Source of the DNA: an uncultured Sphingobium sp.
Lineage (GTDB): Bacteria; Pseudomonadota; Alphaproteobacteria; Sphingomonadales; Sphingomonadaceae
Assembly (NCBI GenBank): GCA_946479185.1
Contig: CAMLFF010000014.1
Span: forward strand, 1 to 22,168
Direction: 5' to 3'
DNA length: 22,168 bases
The notes beneath the pieces are model-generated. The model was not told where the DNA came from. It searched no databases and saw only the letters and a program-made list of their open reading frames with translations. The position numbers and the translations under genes are program-made. Positions 1-8,954 of this stretch are shown in pieces; within the stretch, counting starts at the first letter, position 1; the number at the start of each line of letters is the position of its first letter.

Positions 1-1
1 C

Positions 2-1255
2 AGTTGGCTGGATAAGGCGCAGGAAAAGCAGCGCTTACCCGTCGTCCTGCTCATCCGTCTTGGCGAGTTTGATCGGGTGAATAGCGCCTATGGTCGCCTT
101 GTCGGCGATGCGATGCTGACGCGCGTTGCGATGCGCCTGACGCGGCTCGTGGAAGCTATGGGCGCCCGCGACGCGCTTGTCGCGCGGCTGACTGGCGCAG
201 AATTTGTGGTCGCGCTGCTTGGTGAAGCCGGCTCGGGCCAAGCCCCGCTGGACCGGGCGACGTTGCTGGCGCGCCAGCTCGTGGCCGAGATTGGGCGGCC
301 ATTCAATGCGGGCGATTTCCTCATCCGCCTTTCTGGTCGCTGCGGCATTGCCGTGGGGCAGCAGGGCGACACCGCCGAGATGCTGCTACGCCGGGCGAGC
401 AATGCGCTGGCCGATGCGCGCAGGGGTGGCGCGCAGGGTGGGATTCGCATCCGCGTTGCGGACCAGAGCAGCCAAATCCTTGATGATGACCGGCTGCATA
501 ATGATCTGCGCTATGCGCTGGATAGCGGCCAGATCCAGATCCTTTTTCAGCCTCAATATGCCATGGCGGATGATGCGATTGTCGGGGTGGAGGCCCTGGC
601 GCGCTGGCAGCATCATGATTATGGCGAGATTGGCGCGGGCGCGCTGTTTGCCATTGCCGAGCGCTCCGACTTTCTGTTGCCGCTGTCCGATCATATTCAT
701 GCACGCGCGTTGACGGAAGCAGCGGCCTGGCCGGATTCGCTCACACATTTGCGGCTCGCGGTGAACGTGACGGCTGGTGACATTTCCGAGCCGGATTTTC
801 TGCGCAATTTTCTGCGCCTCATCGATGAAACCGGATTCGAGCGCAGCAGGCTGACGGTCGAGTTGACCGAGAGCGGTCTCGTTGAGAATCTGGAAGGGGC
901 AGGGCTGTTGCTCGCGCAATTGCGCGACGCCGGGCTGGCCGTGGCGGTGGATGATTTCGGTACGGGCTATTCCAGCCTCGCTTATCTCAAGGCCCTGCCG
1001 CTCGATTATCTTAAGATCGACAGCAGCCTTGCACGAGATATCACCAGCACGGCGCGGGACAGCATCATCGTGCGCGCCATTATCGATATGGCCCGGTCGC
1101 TCGATCTGGGTGTGATTGCCGAGGGTGTGGAGACCGAACAACAGCTGGCGCTGCTCGCGCGCGCAGGCTGCACTTGCTATCAGGGCTTTCTAAGGTCGCC
1201 GCCCGTAACAAGCGATGTGCTCAGGCGCCTCGTTGAAAGCGCCTCCGCAAGCTGA
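2..1255 (+). CDS. GGDEF-EAL protein, 5' end outside window (probable c-di-GMP phosphodiesterase)
   Basis: The frame is open from the left edge, so only the C-terminal part is present. The visible part begins inside a GGDEF domain whose signature is degraded: RLTGAEF stands where GGDEF/GGEEF is expected (nt about 191-205), so cyclase activity is unlikely. The EAL domain is complete and keeps the family's catalytic residues: the EAL motif (in GVEALARW, nt about 587-610), the Asn of VNVT, the Glu of ELTES, DDFGTGYSS, the Lys of LKID, AEGVE and the Gln of YQGF. From the family this predicts hydrolysis of cyclic di-GMP in the cytoplasm, with the dead GGDEF perhaps acting as a GTP sensor. Any sensory or membrane region lies upstream, unseen. 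It ends 2 nt from the convergent hemA stop. Confidence 0.93.
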   Translation, partial: SWLDKAQEKQRLPVVLLIRLGEFDRVNSAYGRLVGDAMLTRVAMRLTRLVEAMGARDALVARLTGAEFVVALLGEAGSGQAPLDRATLLARQLVAEIGRPFNAGDFLIRLSGRCGIAVGQQGDTAEMLLRRASNALADARRGGAQGGIRIRVADQSSQILDDDRLHNDLRYALDSGQIQILFQPQYAMADDAIVGVEALARWQHHDYGEIGAGALFAIAERSDFLLPLSDHIHARALTEAAAWPDSLTHLRLAVNVTAGDISEPDFLRNFLRLIDETGFERSRLTVELTESGLVENLEGAGLLLAQLRDAGLAVAVDDFGTGYSSLAYLKALPLDYLKIDSSLARDITSTARDSIIVRAIIDMARSLDLGVIAEGVETEQQLALLARAGCTCYQGFLRSPPVTSDVLRRLVESASAS

Positions 1256-1257
1256 CC

Positions 1258-2478
1258 TCAGGCAGCCTGGCGAAATTCCAGCTCAAGCCTGTCCCAGATT
1301 TCCACGAGTGCGCCGACCAGATCGCGCATCATCTCTTCGCTGTGCGAAGGGCCGGGTGTGAAGCGCAAACGCTCCGTACCGCGTGGCACCGTGGGATAAT
1401 TGATGGGCTGCACATACACGCCATATTCTGCGAGCAATATGTCGCTGATGCGCTTGGCCTTAATTGGATCGCCGACCATCAGCGGCACGATGTGCGTGAC
1501 CGATGGCATGACTGGTAAGTTTGCGCCCGCCATCTCGGCCTTCAAAAACGCCGCCGAAGCCTGCTGCGCATCGCGCTCGATCTGGCTCTGCTTGAGGTGA
1601 CGCACCGCCGCAAGAACACCCGCAGCCAGAACCGGCGAGAGCGAGGTCGTGAAGATGAAGCCCGGCGCATAGCTGCGGATCACATCCACGATCACCTGAT
1701 CGGCAGCGATGTAGCCACCCATCACGCCAAAGGCTTTGCCCAGCGTCCCCTCGATGATCGTGACGCGTTCAGCCGCTTCATCCCGCTCGGTGATGCCGCC
1801 GCCGCGCGCGCCATACATGCCGACTGCATGCACTTCATCGCAATAGGTGAGGGCATTGAACTCGTCTGCGAGATCGCAAATGGCGTGGATCGGCGAGATA
1901 TCGCCATCCATTGAATAGACGCTCTCGAACGCGATCAGCTTGGGCGCGTCAGGATCAGCCGTTTCCAGCAATTCGCGCAGATGAGCCAAGTCATTATGGC
2001 GGAACACGCGCTTCTCGCAGCCCGAGTTGCGGATGCCCGCAATCATAGAGGCATGATTGAGCGCGTCAGAAAAGATGATGCAGCCGGGCAGTAGCTTGCC
2101 AAGGGTCGCCAGCGTCGCTTCATTCGAGACATAGCCCGATGTGAAGAGCAAAGCGCCTTCCTTGCCATGCAGATCAGCAAGCTCGGCTTCCAGATCGACA
2201 TGATAATGCGTGTTGCCGCCAATGTTGCGCGTGCCACCTGAGCCTGCGCCCACATCGTGCAGCGCTTCTTCCATCGCAGCGATCACTTTGGGGTGCTGGC
2301 CCATCGCCAGATAGTCGTTGGAGCACCAGACGGTGATCGGCTTGGGACCATTATGGCCCGCAAAGCAGCGCGCATTGGGAAAGGCACCCTTATTGCGAAG
2401 GATGTCTATGAAGACGCGATAACGCCCTTCACCGTGCAGGCGCTCAATCGCCTGATTGAAGATATGCTGGTAATTCAT
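1258..2478 (-). CDS. hemA: 5-aminolevulinate synthase
   Basis: This PLP enzyme condenses glycine with succinyl-CoA to 5-aminolevulinate, the first step of haem synthesis in alphaproteobacteria (Shemin pathway). The N-terminus is typical of bacterial ALAS (MNYQHIF, then [20 protein letters not shown]). The PLP lysine sits in the TLGKAFG motif (about residue 248), the PLP-binding Asp is in YCDEVHAVG, and [12 protein letters not shown] is intact. At 406 aa it has the usual full length. I chose ATG at 2478 over an in-frame TTG four codons upstream because homologues begin MNYQ; the Shine-Dalgarno is poor. It is last in a leftward block after murI, with about 100 nt between them that could hold its own promoter. 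Confidence 0.97.
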   Translation of the reverse strand: MNYQHIFNQAIERLHGEGRYRVFIDILRNKGAFPNARCFAGHNGPKPITVWCSNDYLAMGQHPKVIAAMEEALHDVGAGSGGTRNIGGNTHYHVDLEAELADLHGKEGALLFTSGYVSNEATLATLGKLLPGCIIFSDALNHASMIAGIRNSGCEKRVFRHNDLAHLRELLETADPDAPKLIAFESVYSMDGDISPIHAICDLADEFNALTYCDEVHAVGMYGARGGGITERDEAAERVTIIEGTLGKAFGVMGGYIAADQVIVDVIRSYAPGFIFTTSLSPVLAAGVLAAVRHLKQSQIERDAQQASAAFLKAEMAGANLPVMPSVTHIVPLMVGDPIKAKRISDILLAEYGVYVQPINYPTVPRGTERLRFTPGPSHSEEMMRDLVGALVEIWDRLELEFRQAA

Positions 2479-2581
2479 GCTCGGCAGCAACCCCGTCTAT
2501 TACCCGCGCCTTAACTTGCCACGGCCTATAACGCCACTGATAACGCATCGCAGCTGGACAAAAGGTCCTACTGATGCGGCA

Positions 2582-3394
2582 CTACAACGCATTGATTTGG
2601 CTCAAGCCAAACTTGCCGAGCGCAGGCGCCAGGCGCATGACCGATGCGTCTCGATGTGTGAACACCGCAATTCCCTCTGGTCGCTCAGCAGGCCAAGGCG
2701 CCCCCCCATTAAGATAGGCGATGCGGCGTGCAATCCCTTCTCCGCCATCGAGAAAAGTTACCGGGTGTGGCGCAGCTGCAGCCAGTTCGTCTCGCACAAG
2801 CGGAAAATGCGTGCAGGCAAGCACCACCATATCCATCTTGTCACCGCCCGGCTGATCCAACAGGCCAGCGAGCGCATCGGCGGGGATCGTCGGGTCGGCG
2901 GGCTCGCCACGCAGGCGCGCTTCTGCATAGGCGACCAGCGCCGCGCTGCCGTGGCGCAGCACGATGCAATCGGCACCATGCTCTGCGGCGAGCCGGTCCA
3001 CATAGGGCTGGCGCACAGTCGCGTCCGTGCCGAGCACGCCGATTACCCGGGAGCGGGACGCCAGCGCGGCAGGCTTGATCGCGGGAACGGTGCCCACCAC
3101 CGGAATATCAAGCGCGGCACGAACGGCGGAAAGTGCAATGGTCGAGGCGGTGTTGCAGGCGATGACCGCCATGCGCGGGCGATAGCGCTCCACCAGCCTG
3201 CCCAGCAACGCAGGCACCCGGCCAGCGATTTCCGCCTCCGTCTTGGTGCCATAGGGGAAGCCCGCGCTATCGGCAGCATAGACGACCGGCATGTTGGGCA
3301 GCAACGCTTGCGCAGGACCCAGGATGGACAAGCCCCCCACGCCGGAATCGAAAAAGAGCACGGGCGCGTCGGGGGCTTGCATCATGTCAGGCAT
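2582..3394 (-). CDS. murI: glutamate racemase
   Basis: Interconverts L- and D-glutamate, supplying D-Glu for peptidoglycan. Visible family signatures are FFDSGVGGLSI near the N-terminus, YAADSAGFPYG, the first catalytic cysteine in ACNTAS (about residue 80) and the second in LACTHFPL (about residue 194). Length of about 270 aa is normal. The frame extends upstream to a TTG at 3430, but conservation starts only at the glycine loop; I prefer ATG 3394 (weak AGAAG about 6 nt upstream), with ATGs at 3385 and 3382 as alternatives. It lies downstream of folD on the same strand with a short gap, so co-transcription is likely. Confidence 0.96.
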   Translation of the reverse strand: MPDMMQAPDAPVLFFDSGVGGLSILGPAQALLPNMPVVYAADSAGFPYGTKTEAEIAGRVPALLGRLVERYRPRMAVIACNTASTIALSAVRAALDIPVVGTVPAIKPAALASRSRVIGVLGTDATVRQPYVDRLAAEHGADCIVLRHGSAALVAYAEARLRGEPADPTIPADALAGLLDQPGGDKMDMVVLACTHFPLVRDELAAAAPHPVTFLDGGEGIARRIAYLNGGAPWPAERPEGIAVFTHRDASVMRLAPALGKFGLSQINAL

Positions 3395-3446
3395 CGCCGC
3401 TTCTTGTGCCGAGGCTGGCGGCGATGTCAATCATGCAGCCTGATGC

Positions 3447-4343
3447 TCAGCCCAGCTTGCGACCGTGACGCTCAGCAGATTGCAGCGTATTCTCCAGCAG
3501 CATCGCGATGGTCATCGGGCCGACTCCGCCTGGAACCGGCGTGATGTAGCTGGCCTTCTTGGAAACGCCCTCAAAATCCACATCGCCTACAACCTTGCCG
3601 CTCGGCAAGCGGTTGATGCCTACGTCGATCACCACCACGCCATGCTTCACCATCTGCGGAAGGATGAGGTTGGGCACGCCCGCTGCCACCACCAGAATAT
3701 CCGCGAGGATGGTGAACTGCGCCAGATCGCGGGTCTTGGCATGGCAGATCGCGACCGTCGCATCCTGCGCCATCAGCATCAGCGCCATCGGCTTGCCCAC
3801 GATGTTGGACGCGCCAACCACCACGACATTGCGGCCCTCAATCGGGATATTCTCATGCTTGAGAAGGTTCATCACCCCAAAAGGCGTGCATGGCGGGAAG
3901 ATTTGACGACCGACCACAAGCGCGCCGACATTGTAGAGGTGGAAGCCATCGACATCCTTTTCAGGCGCGATCGTTTCGAGCACCTGCTCCATGTCGATAT
4001 GGGGGGGGAGGGGGAGCTGGACGAGAACGCCATGCACGCTTGGATCGGCATTCAGCGTCTTGATGAGGCCGAGCAGCTCTTCATTGGTAATCGTGGCGGG
4101 GAAGCGGTGACTGAATGACTGGATGCCAACAGCTTCGCATGCCTTCACCTTGTTCGACACGTAAAGCGCGGAGGCAGGGTCTTCGCCCACCAGCACAACA
4201 GCCAGGCCGGGAATCACGCCGGTCGACGCTTCAAGCGCATCGACACGCGCCTTCTGCTCGACGCGCATTTTCTTGGCGACATCGCGCCCATCGATAATCT
4301 TCGCCCCGGCAGGCTTGCGGGTGTCCAGTGTCGTCGCGGTCAC
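3447..4343 (-). CDS. folD: bifunctional methylenetetrahydrofolate dehydrogenase / methenyltetrahydrofolate cyclohydrolase
   Basis: Cytosolic one-carbon enzyme: NADP-dependent oxidation of 5,10-methylene-THF, then hydrolysis to 10-formyl-THF. Family signatures are present: the catalytic Lys in SALYVSNK, VLVQLPLP, the DVDGFH segment, GASNIVGKPMA of the Rossmann nucleotide site and PGGVGPMT near the C-terminus. Length near 300 aa is standard. Start choice: an in-frame ATG lies at 4358, but its bases form part of GAGGG, a strong Shine-Dalgarno 8 nt ahead of a GTG at 4343. I therefore take GTG 4343 (protein VTATTLDTRK...) and give ATG 4358 as the alternative; the two differ by five residues. It leads into murI on the same strand. 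Confidence 0.95.
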   Translation of the reverse strand: MTATTLDTRKPAGAKIIDGRDVAKKMRVEQKARVDALEASTGVIPGLAVVLVGEDPASALYVSNKVKACEAVGIQSFSHRFPATITNEELLGLIKTLNADPSVHGVLVQLPLPPHIDMEQVLETIAPEKDVDGFHLYNVGALVVGRQIFPPCTPFGVMNLLKHENIPIEGRNVVVVGASNIVGKPMALMLMAQDATVAICHAKTRDLAQFTILADILVVAAGVPNLILPQMVKHGVVVIDVGINRLPSGKVVGDVDFEGVSKKASYITPVPGGVGPMTIAMLLENTLQSAERHGRKLG

Positions 4344-4554
4344 AAGAATTTCCCTCATTAAATGTCAGAGCGCATCGGCATCACTATCGAGCATTTCGGC
4401 TCGCGCGGATGAACGTCAAGGCCGCCGAAGCAAGATTTCAGCGGCACGTCACCGATAAAACCAAGAGCCTCCGCGAGAATGAATGCGCAATTTCCTTATG
4501 TTGCTGCCCATAAGAAGCAGTTGTTGACAAGTCAAACGTCCCGCACCTCCGCGC

Positions 4555-5547
4555 TCAAATTGCGCTCCGACACTGATCGCGCCCCGCCCGCTTGGCGCCA
4601 TAAAGCGCGCGATCTGCTGCAGTGACCCATTGCTCGACGGTCCTGATTTCAGCTGATATTTGAGCGATACCAAAGCTGGCTGTCACGCAAATCTTGCCGC
4701 CTCCCGGCAGTGTGATGCTGGTCTGGCGGAGCAATTTACGGAAACGGTCTGCGGCATCGAGAGCCGCGCTTCCTTCCGTCTCTGGCAGTAGCACTGCAAA
4801 CTCTTCGCCGCCTAGCCGACCCAGACTGTCCACGGGACGGATGGTGTCGACCACCAATTTGGTCGCCGCGCACAACACGGCATCGCCCGCGACATGCCCA
4901 TAGGTGTCGTTTACGCTCTTGAAGTGATCCAAGTCCGCAAGCACGAGTGACGTCGGTCGGCCATAGCGATGGAACCGCTCGATCTCATCATTAGCCTTCT
5001 GGAAAAAGGCCCGCCGGGTCAACGCCCCGGTGAGCGAATCGCATTCGGCAATCTGCCGCAACTCAAGCTCGCGCTCGACGATCTTCGCGAAGTTGGAGAG
5101 CATCGCAATGTCGTGCGCGGTGAATTCGCGGGGCTTCTGGTCGATGGCGCACAAAGTGCCGACGACATAGCCCTCCATCGTGCGGAGTTGGACACCTGCA
5201 TAGCTTCGAATGCCAGGCTCTCCGAGCACCAGCGGATTACCAGCAAAACGCGGATCGATCTGTGCATCTGAGACAATGTACGGTTCGCTCTGCTCAATAG
5301 CATGCGTACAAAAGGAAATGCTTCGCGGTGTCTCGCTCGCAGCGATCCCGGCGCTGGCCTTGAACCACTGGCGCTCCTTGTCGACCAGCGAGACGGCAAC
5401 GATGGGAACGCCCAGCACGGATCGAACGAGCGACACGACATGCTCGAACGGCTCTTCCTTTGGCGTATCGAGGATAGCGAGCCGGCCGAGCGCGGCAAGG
5501 CGACCGGTCTCATCTCCCAGAATGATCGGTTTGAGATGATCGTCCAT
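4555..5547 (-). CDS. GAF-domain diguanylate cyclase
   Basis: Predicted to make cyclic di-GMP from two GTP. The 330-aa protein has an N-terminal GAF sensor domain (about residues 30-165; VDKERQWFKAS and the ISFCTHAI stretch are typical of this GAF-GGDEF family) joined by a short helical linker to a GGDEF domain (about 170-328). The active-site loop is intact GGEEF (residues 246-250). An RxxD sequence (RPVD, 237-240) sits exactly five residues before it, which is the classical inhibitory I-site, so product feedback inhibition is expected. There is no signal peptide or TM segment, so it is cytosolic. The GAF ligand is unknown. With the EAL protein at the left edge, this window carries one likely maker and one likely breaker of c-di-GMP. 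Confidence 0.93.
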   Translation of the reverse strand: MDDHLKPIILGDETGRLAALGRLAILDTPKEEPFEHVVSLVRSVLGVPIVAVSLVDKERQWFKASAGIAASETPRSISFCTHAIEQSEPYIVSDAQIDPRFAGNPLVLGEPGIRSYAGVQLRTMEGYVVGTLCAIDQKPREFTAHDIAMLSNFAKIVERELELRQIAECDSLTGALTRRAFFQKANDEIERFHRYGRPTSLVLADLDHFKSVNDTYGHVAGDAVLCAATKLVVDTIRPVDSLGRLGGEEFAVLLPETEGSAALDAADRFRKLLRQTSITLPGGGKICVTASFGIAQISAEIRTVEQWVTAADRALYGAKRAGRDQCRSAI

Positions 5548-5731
5548 AAGCTATGCTAACGCCCTTCGCGGTAAAAAGTAGCGCATCGGATGGCAGTGCG
5601 TCCAGCAGACGAGCGCAATCTGCGCGTAGTCATTGCGCCACGCACGACGCGATCCTGCCGTTCTTCCTGCTATTGCCAAATCCGATAACCGACTGTTCCG
5701 GTAAGGAAGATGGTGATGGCAGCAGAGGGTT

Positions 5732-5821
5732 TGGCGGACAGGGTGGGATTCGAACCCACGGTGAGCGTTAACCCACGGCGGTTTTCAAGACCGCTGCCTT
5801 AAACCACTCGGCCACCTGTCC
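5732..5821 (-). tRNA. tRNA-Ser(UGA)
   Basis: Complete class II tRNA read on the minus strand. The acceptor GGACAGG pairs with CCTGTCC, followed by discriminator G and an encoded CCA (5732-5734). The D arm reads GCCGAGTGG. The anticodon stem GCGGT/ACCGC closes a CTTGAAA loop with anticodon TGA (plus-strand tca at 5785-5787). A long variable arm is present and the T loop contains GGTTCGAATCC. Length is 90 nt with CCA. Confidence 0.96.
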
Positions 5822-5958
5822 GCACACGCCGCCCCTAATCGAAGTTTTGCGGCAATGGAAGCCCGGCTGATCCTGCCGCGCGCATCTGGCTTGAGAATGC
5901 ACCAGATGCGCCAGGATGTTCAGCAGGCGGCTTTGCCTCGTTCGCAAAACCTGCCACT

Positions 5959-7056
5959 ATGTGCCCCATGCAATCCTATCACGCCCTGCGCCGCCGCCTG
6001 TTTCCCGCCGCTATTGCCGCCGTCGCATTCTGCGCGCTCGCGCCCGTCGCGCAGGCGCAGGATATGCCGCTGCCCTCCTCGAACGCGCCTGTCGATGCCT
6101 CGACGGCTGCGGGCTTTTCGAACTATCTTGAGAGCCTGCGCGGGAAAGCGCGGGCAATGGGTGTGAGCGATGCGACCTTCAATCGTGCGATCACAGGTCT
6201 CAGCTTCAATCCCCGCGTTGCGGCGCTGGATCGCGGCAACGGACCTACGGTGGGCGATGCGCCGATCCCCCCATTTGAGCCATACAAGCAAAAGCATATC
6301 GACGGCCGCAAGATCGCGCGCGGGCAGGCCGTCTATCTCGCGAATCGAAGCCTGCTGACGGGTATTGAGCGCGAAACCGGCGTGCCTGAGGAAATCATGG
6401 TCGCGATTTTCGGCCATGAGACCAATTACGGCACCATCACGGGCGATTTCGATCTGCTGCGCTCGCTCGCCACGCTCGCTTATGAAGGGCGCAGGCGCAC
6501 GCTGTTTGAGCCTGAGCTGCTCTCCGTGATGGTGATGCTGGAGCGCGGCATTCCACGCGAGCGGCTGATCGGCAGCTATGCAGGTGCATTCGGCTATCCG
6601 CAATTCCTGCCCTCGGTTTACCTCCGCGATGCGCGCGATGCCGATGGAGACGGGATGGCGAGCATCTGGTCGAGCCAGCCAGACGCGCTTGCCTCCATCG
6701 CCAATTATTTCGTGCGGGCAGGCTGGCGCAAGGATCAGCCATGGGGAATCGCCGTGTCGGTTCCTTCGGGTTTTGATCGCACGCGCGTCACCAGCACGTT
6801 GCGCCCGCCACGCTGCCCGCGCGTGTTTGATCGTCACAGTCGCTGGCTCTCGATGCGCGAATGGCAGGCCCTCGGCTTCGTCTCCGCTAAAGCAAGCTGG
6901 CCTGATGGCGCGATCATGGCGACGTTGATCGAGCCTGATGGCCCTGGCAAAACCGCCTATCTGCTCACGGGTAATTATCGCGCGATTCTGGATTATAATT
7001 GCTCCAACTTTTACGCGCTGTCTGTCGGCCTGCTGGCAGACGAAGTGCGGCGCTGA
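5959..7056 (+). CDS. MltB-family lytic murein transglycosylase (SLT_2)
   Basis: Cleaves the MurNAc-GlcNAc bond of peptidoglycan with formation of 1,6-anhydroMurNAc, in the periplasm. The N-terminus has a basic stretch, a hydrophobic core and an Ala-X-Ala signal peptidase site (APVAQAQ-D, about residues 29-35); there is no lipobox Cys at the cleavage site, so it is probably soluble. The catalytic Glu is in FGHETNYG (about E154), and GAFGYPQFLPS and DADGDG (a possible Ca-binding turn) match the family. No peptidoglycan-binding domain follows. The start is ATG 5959 or ATG 5968 (three codons on); neither has a strong Shine-Dalgarno. It stands upstream of a D,D-carboxypeptidase, fitting a cell-wall remodelling pair. 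Confidence 0.93.
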   Translation: MCPMQSYHALRRRLFPAAIAAVAFCALAPVAQAQDMPLPSSNAPVDASTAAGFSNYLESLRGKARAMGVSDATFNRAITGLSFNPRVAALDRGNGPTVGDAPIPPFEPYKQKHIDGRKIARGQAVYLANRSLLTGIERETGVPEEIMVAIFGHETNYGTITGDFDLLRSLATLAYEGRRRTLFEPELLSVMVMLERGIPRERLIGSYAGAFGYPQFLPSVYLRDARDADGDGMASIWSSQPDALASIANYFVRAGWRKDQPWGIAVSVPSGFDRTRVTSTLRPPRCPRVFDRHSRWLSMREWQALGFVSAKASWPDGAIMATLIEPDGPGKTAYLLTGNYRAILDYNCSNFYALSVGLLADEVRR

Positions 7057-7158
7057 TCCACCAATGCAGGGCTAGGCAGAGGCAGAGGGGATGGCTAATG
7101 ACGAGCCTCATCTGTGGTGCCGCTTATCATGCAGCTGACTGACAAGACCGGATATTCA

Positions 7159-8316
7159 ATGCGACATTTTCTGCCTTTTGCTCTCGCCGTTCCGTTTCTC
7201 TTCTCGGCTGCGCAGGCGAACACGCCCAGCTACACCTCCACCGCGCCCGTCGCCTATATGGTGGATCTTTCGTCTGGCCGCGTCTTGTTCGAGCGCGATA
7301 GCAATCGGCGCATTCCGCCCGCTTCGATGGCGAAGATGATGACCACACATGTGGTGTTCAAGCTGCTCAGCGAAGGCAAGCTCAAGCTCGACCAGAAGTT
7401 TACGGTGCGCCCGGAGACATGGCGCAAATGGCATAGCCAGGGCTCGACCATGTTCCTCTCGGCCAATGAGTCGGTTTCGGTCGAAAATCTGCTGCATGGC
7501 GTCGTCACCCTCTCCGGCAATGATGCTTGCGTCGTGCTGGCCGAGGGTATCTCCGGCTCGGAAGAAGCTTTCACCGATCTGATGAATGCCGAAGCCAAGC
7601 GCATGGGGCTGACCAACAGCCATTTCGGCAACAGCAATGGTTGGCCTGACGAAGGACGGACCTATGTGTCCGCGCGCGATCTGGCTGAGCTTGCCCGGGC
7701 ATCGGTCGTGGAAACGCCCGATCTGTATCGCCAGTTCTACACCACCCGGCAGTTCACCTGGGGCCAGACGATGGGTGGCTCGGCCATCAATCAGGCCAAT
7801 CGCAACCCCATCCTTGGCCGTATTGATGGCGCAGATGGCCTCAAGACTGGCCATACCGAAGAGGCGGGTTATGGCTTCACTGGCTCAGCCGAGCAGAATG
7901 GTCGTCGCCTTGTGATGGTCGTCGCAGGCATCTCCAGCTTCAATGGCCGCATCGAGGAATCAGTGCGCTTCATGGATTGGGGCTTCAAGGCTTGGAAATC
8001 CCGCCCGATCGCCAAGAAGGGCGTGACGCTGGGGCAAGCACAAGTGCAGGGCGGCTGGTCTCGCGAGGTCGATCTGGTGACGCCGCGCAATCTCGTCGCG
8101 ACGCTCCCAGCCTCAGCCAATGGTGCGGTGAAGGCGCGGATCATGTATAAGGGGCCGATCAAGGCACCGATCGCCCAAGGGCAGGAAATCGCGCAATTGG
8201 TGGTCGATGCTGGCGACGGCACGACGCAATCACTGCCACTGGTCGCGAAGGAAGCAGTCTCCGAGGCGGGCTTCTTTGGCCGGCTGTGGATCGGCTTCCT
8301 CTCACTGTTCAGCTAA
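7159..8316 (+). CDS. serine-type D-alanyl-D-alanine carboxypeptidase (PBP5/6 family)
   Basis: Removes the terminal D-Ala from peptidoglycan pentapeptide side chains in the periplasm. All three penicillin-binding signatures are visible: SMAK (active Ser, about residue 56), SGN (in VTLSGNDAC) and KTG (in GLKTGHTEEAGY). A signal peptide precedes them (MRHFLPFALAV...SAAQA-N). A PBP5-type C-terminal domain follows, and the last residues (FFGRLWIGFLSLF) look like the amphipathic membrane anchor. I chose ATG 7159, which begins the signal peptide with a GGA upstream; in-frame GTG 7114 and ATG 7129 would add a polar extension before it. It ends 5 nt before the tmk start. Confidence 0.96.
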   Translation: MRHFLPFALAVPFLFSAAQANTPSYTSTAPVAYMVDLSSGRVLFERDSNRRIPPASMAKMMTTHVVFKLLSEGKLKLDQKFTVRPETWRKWHSQGSTMFLSANESVSVENLLHGVVTLSGNDACVVLAEGISGSEEAFTDLMNAEAKRMGLTNSHFGNSNGWPDEGRTYVSARDLAELARASVVETPDLYRQFYTTRQFTWGQTMGGSAINQANRNPILGRIDGADGLKTGHTEEAGYGFTGSAEQNGRRLVMVVAGISSFNGRIEESVRFMDWGFKAWKSRPIAKKGVTLGQAQVQGGWSREVDLVTPRNLVATLPASANGAVKARIMYKGPIKAPIAQGQEIAQLVVDAGDGTTQSLPLVAKEAVSEAGFFGRLWIGFLSLFS

Positions 8317-8321
8317 AGGAT

Positions 8322-8954
8322 ATGGGCGCACCCGGCCGGTTCATCTCGCTGGAAGGTGGGGAGGGCGTCGGCAAGTCCACGCAGGCGCGCCTTCTGGCTG
8401 ACGCGCTGATCCAGCGCGGCATCGAGACAGTGCTGACGCGAGAGCCCGGCGGCAGCGACGGCGCTGAGGCCATCCGCGGCCTGTTGCTCTCAGGTGCTGC
8501 GGATCGCTGGTCGGTCCGCGCCGAGGCTTTGCTGTTTGCCGCCGCCCGCGCCGACCATATCGAGCGGACGATCCTTCCTGCAGTGGAGGCAGGCAAATGG
8601 GTAATTTGCGATCGCTTCCTCGATAGCAGCCGCGCATATCAGGGCGCGAGCGGCGCATTGAGCGATGCCGATATCATGGCACTCCACCGCATTGGATCGG
8701 CAGGCCTGCTGCCGGACCGAACCTTGTTGCTGAGCTTGCCGCTCGACGAGAGCAGCGAACGGGCGAATGCACGCGATGACGGCGAGGCAGACCGGATCGG
8801 CGGACGGCAAGCAGATTTCCATCGCGCCGTGTCGGACGCGTTCCGGCGCTTTGCCGATCAGGAGCCCGGTCGCTTCCGCACCATTGCGGCGCATGGCTCG
8901 ATTGATGATGTGCAGGCGCGTTTATTCGCAGCACTGAGCGACCTGCTGCCATGA
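8322..8954 (+). CDS. tmk: thymidylate kinase
   Basis: Phosphorylates dTMP to dTDP using ATP. The N-terminus RFISLEGGEGVGKST holds the P-loop (residues about 12-20). TREPGG follows, then the DRF motif in ICDRFLDSSRAYQG, and the lid region lies around ERANARDD. At 210 aa it has the normal length. ATG 8322 is the start: the in-frame region upstream overlaps the dac gene, and family members begin a few residues before GRFISLEG. The AAGGA before it is only 1 nt from the ATG, an awkward spacing, so translation may rely on coupling to the upstream gene. Its stop overlaps the holB start (ATGA). Confidence 0.97.
   Translation: MGAPGRFISLEGGEGVGKSTQARLLADALIQRGIETVLTREPGGSDGAEAIRGLLLSGAADRWSVRAEALLFAAARADHIERTILPAVEAGKWVICDRFLDSSRAYQGASGALSDADIMALHRIGSAGLLPDRTLLLSLPLDESSERANARDDGEADRIGGRQADFHRAVSDAFRRFADQEPGRFRTIAAHGSIDDVQARLFAALSDLLP

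Noticed and set aside
2477..3544. Long plus-strand open frame over murI
   Set aside because: Arg/His/Gln-rich antisense shadow of a certain gene in GC-rich DNA; no family signature.
3465..4118. Plus-strand open frame antisense to folD
   Set aside because: His/Arg-rich shadow; folD carries all family motifs on the other strand.
5920..6837. 305-codon minus-strand frame over the lytic transglycosylase gene
   Set aside because: Low-complexity Arg/His/Ala composition and no motif, while the plus strand has signal peptide and catalytic Glu.
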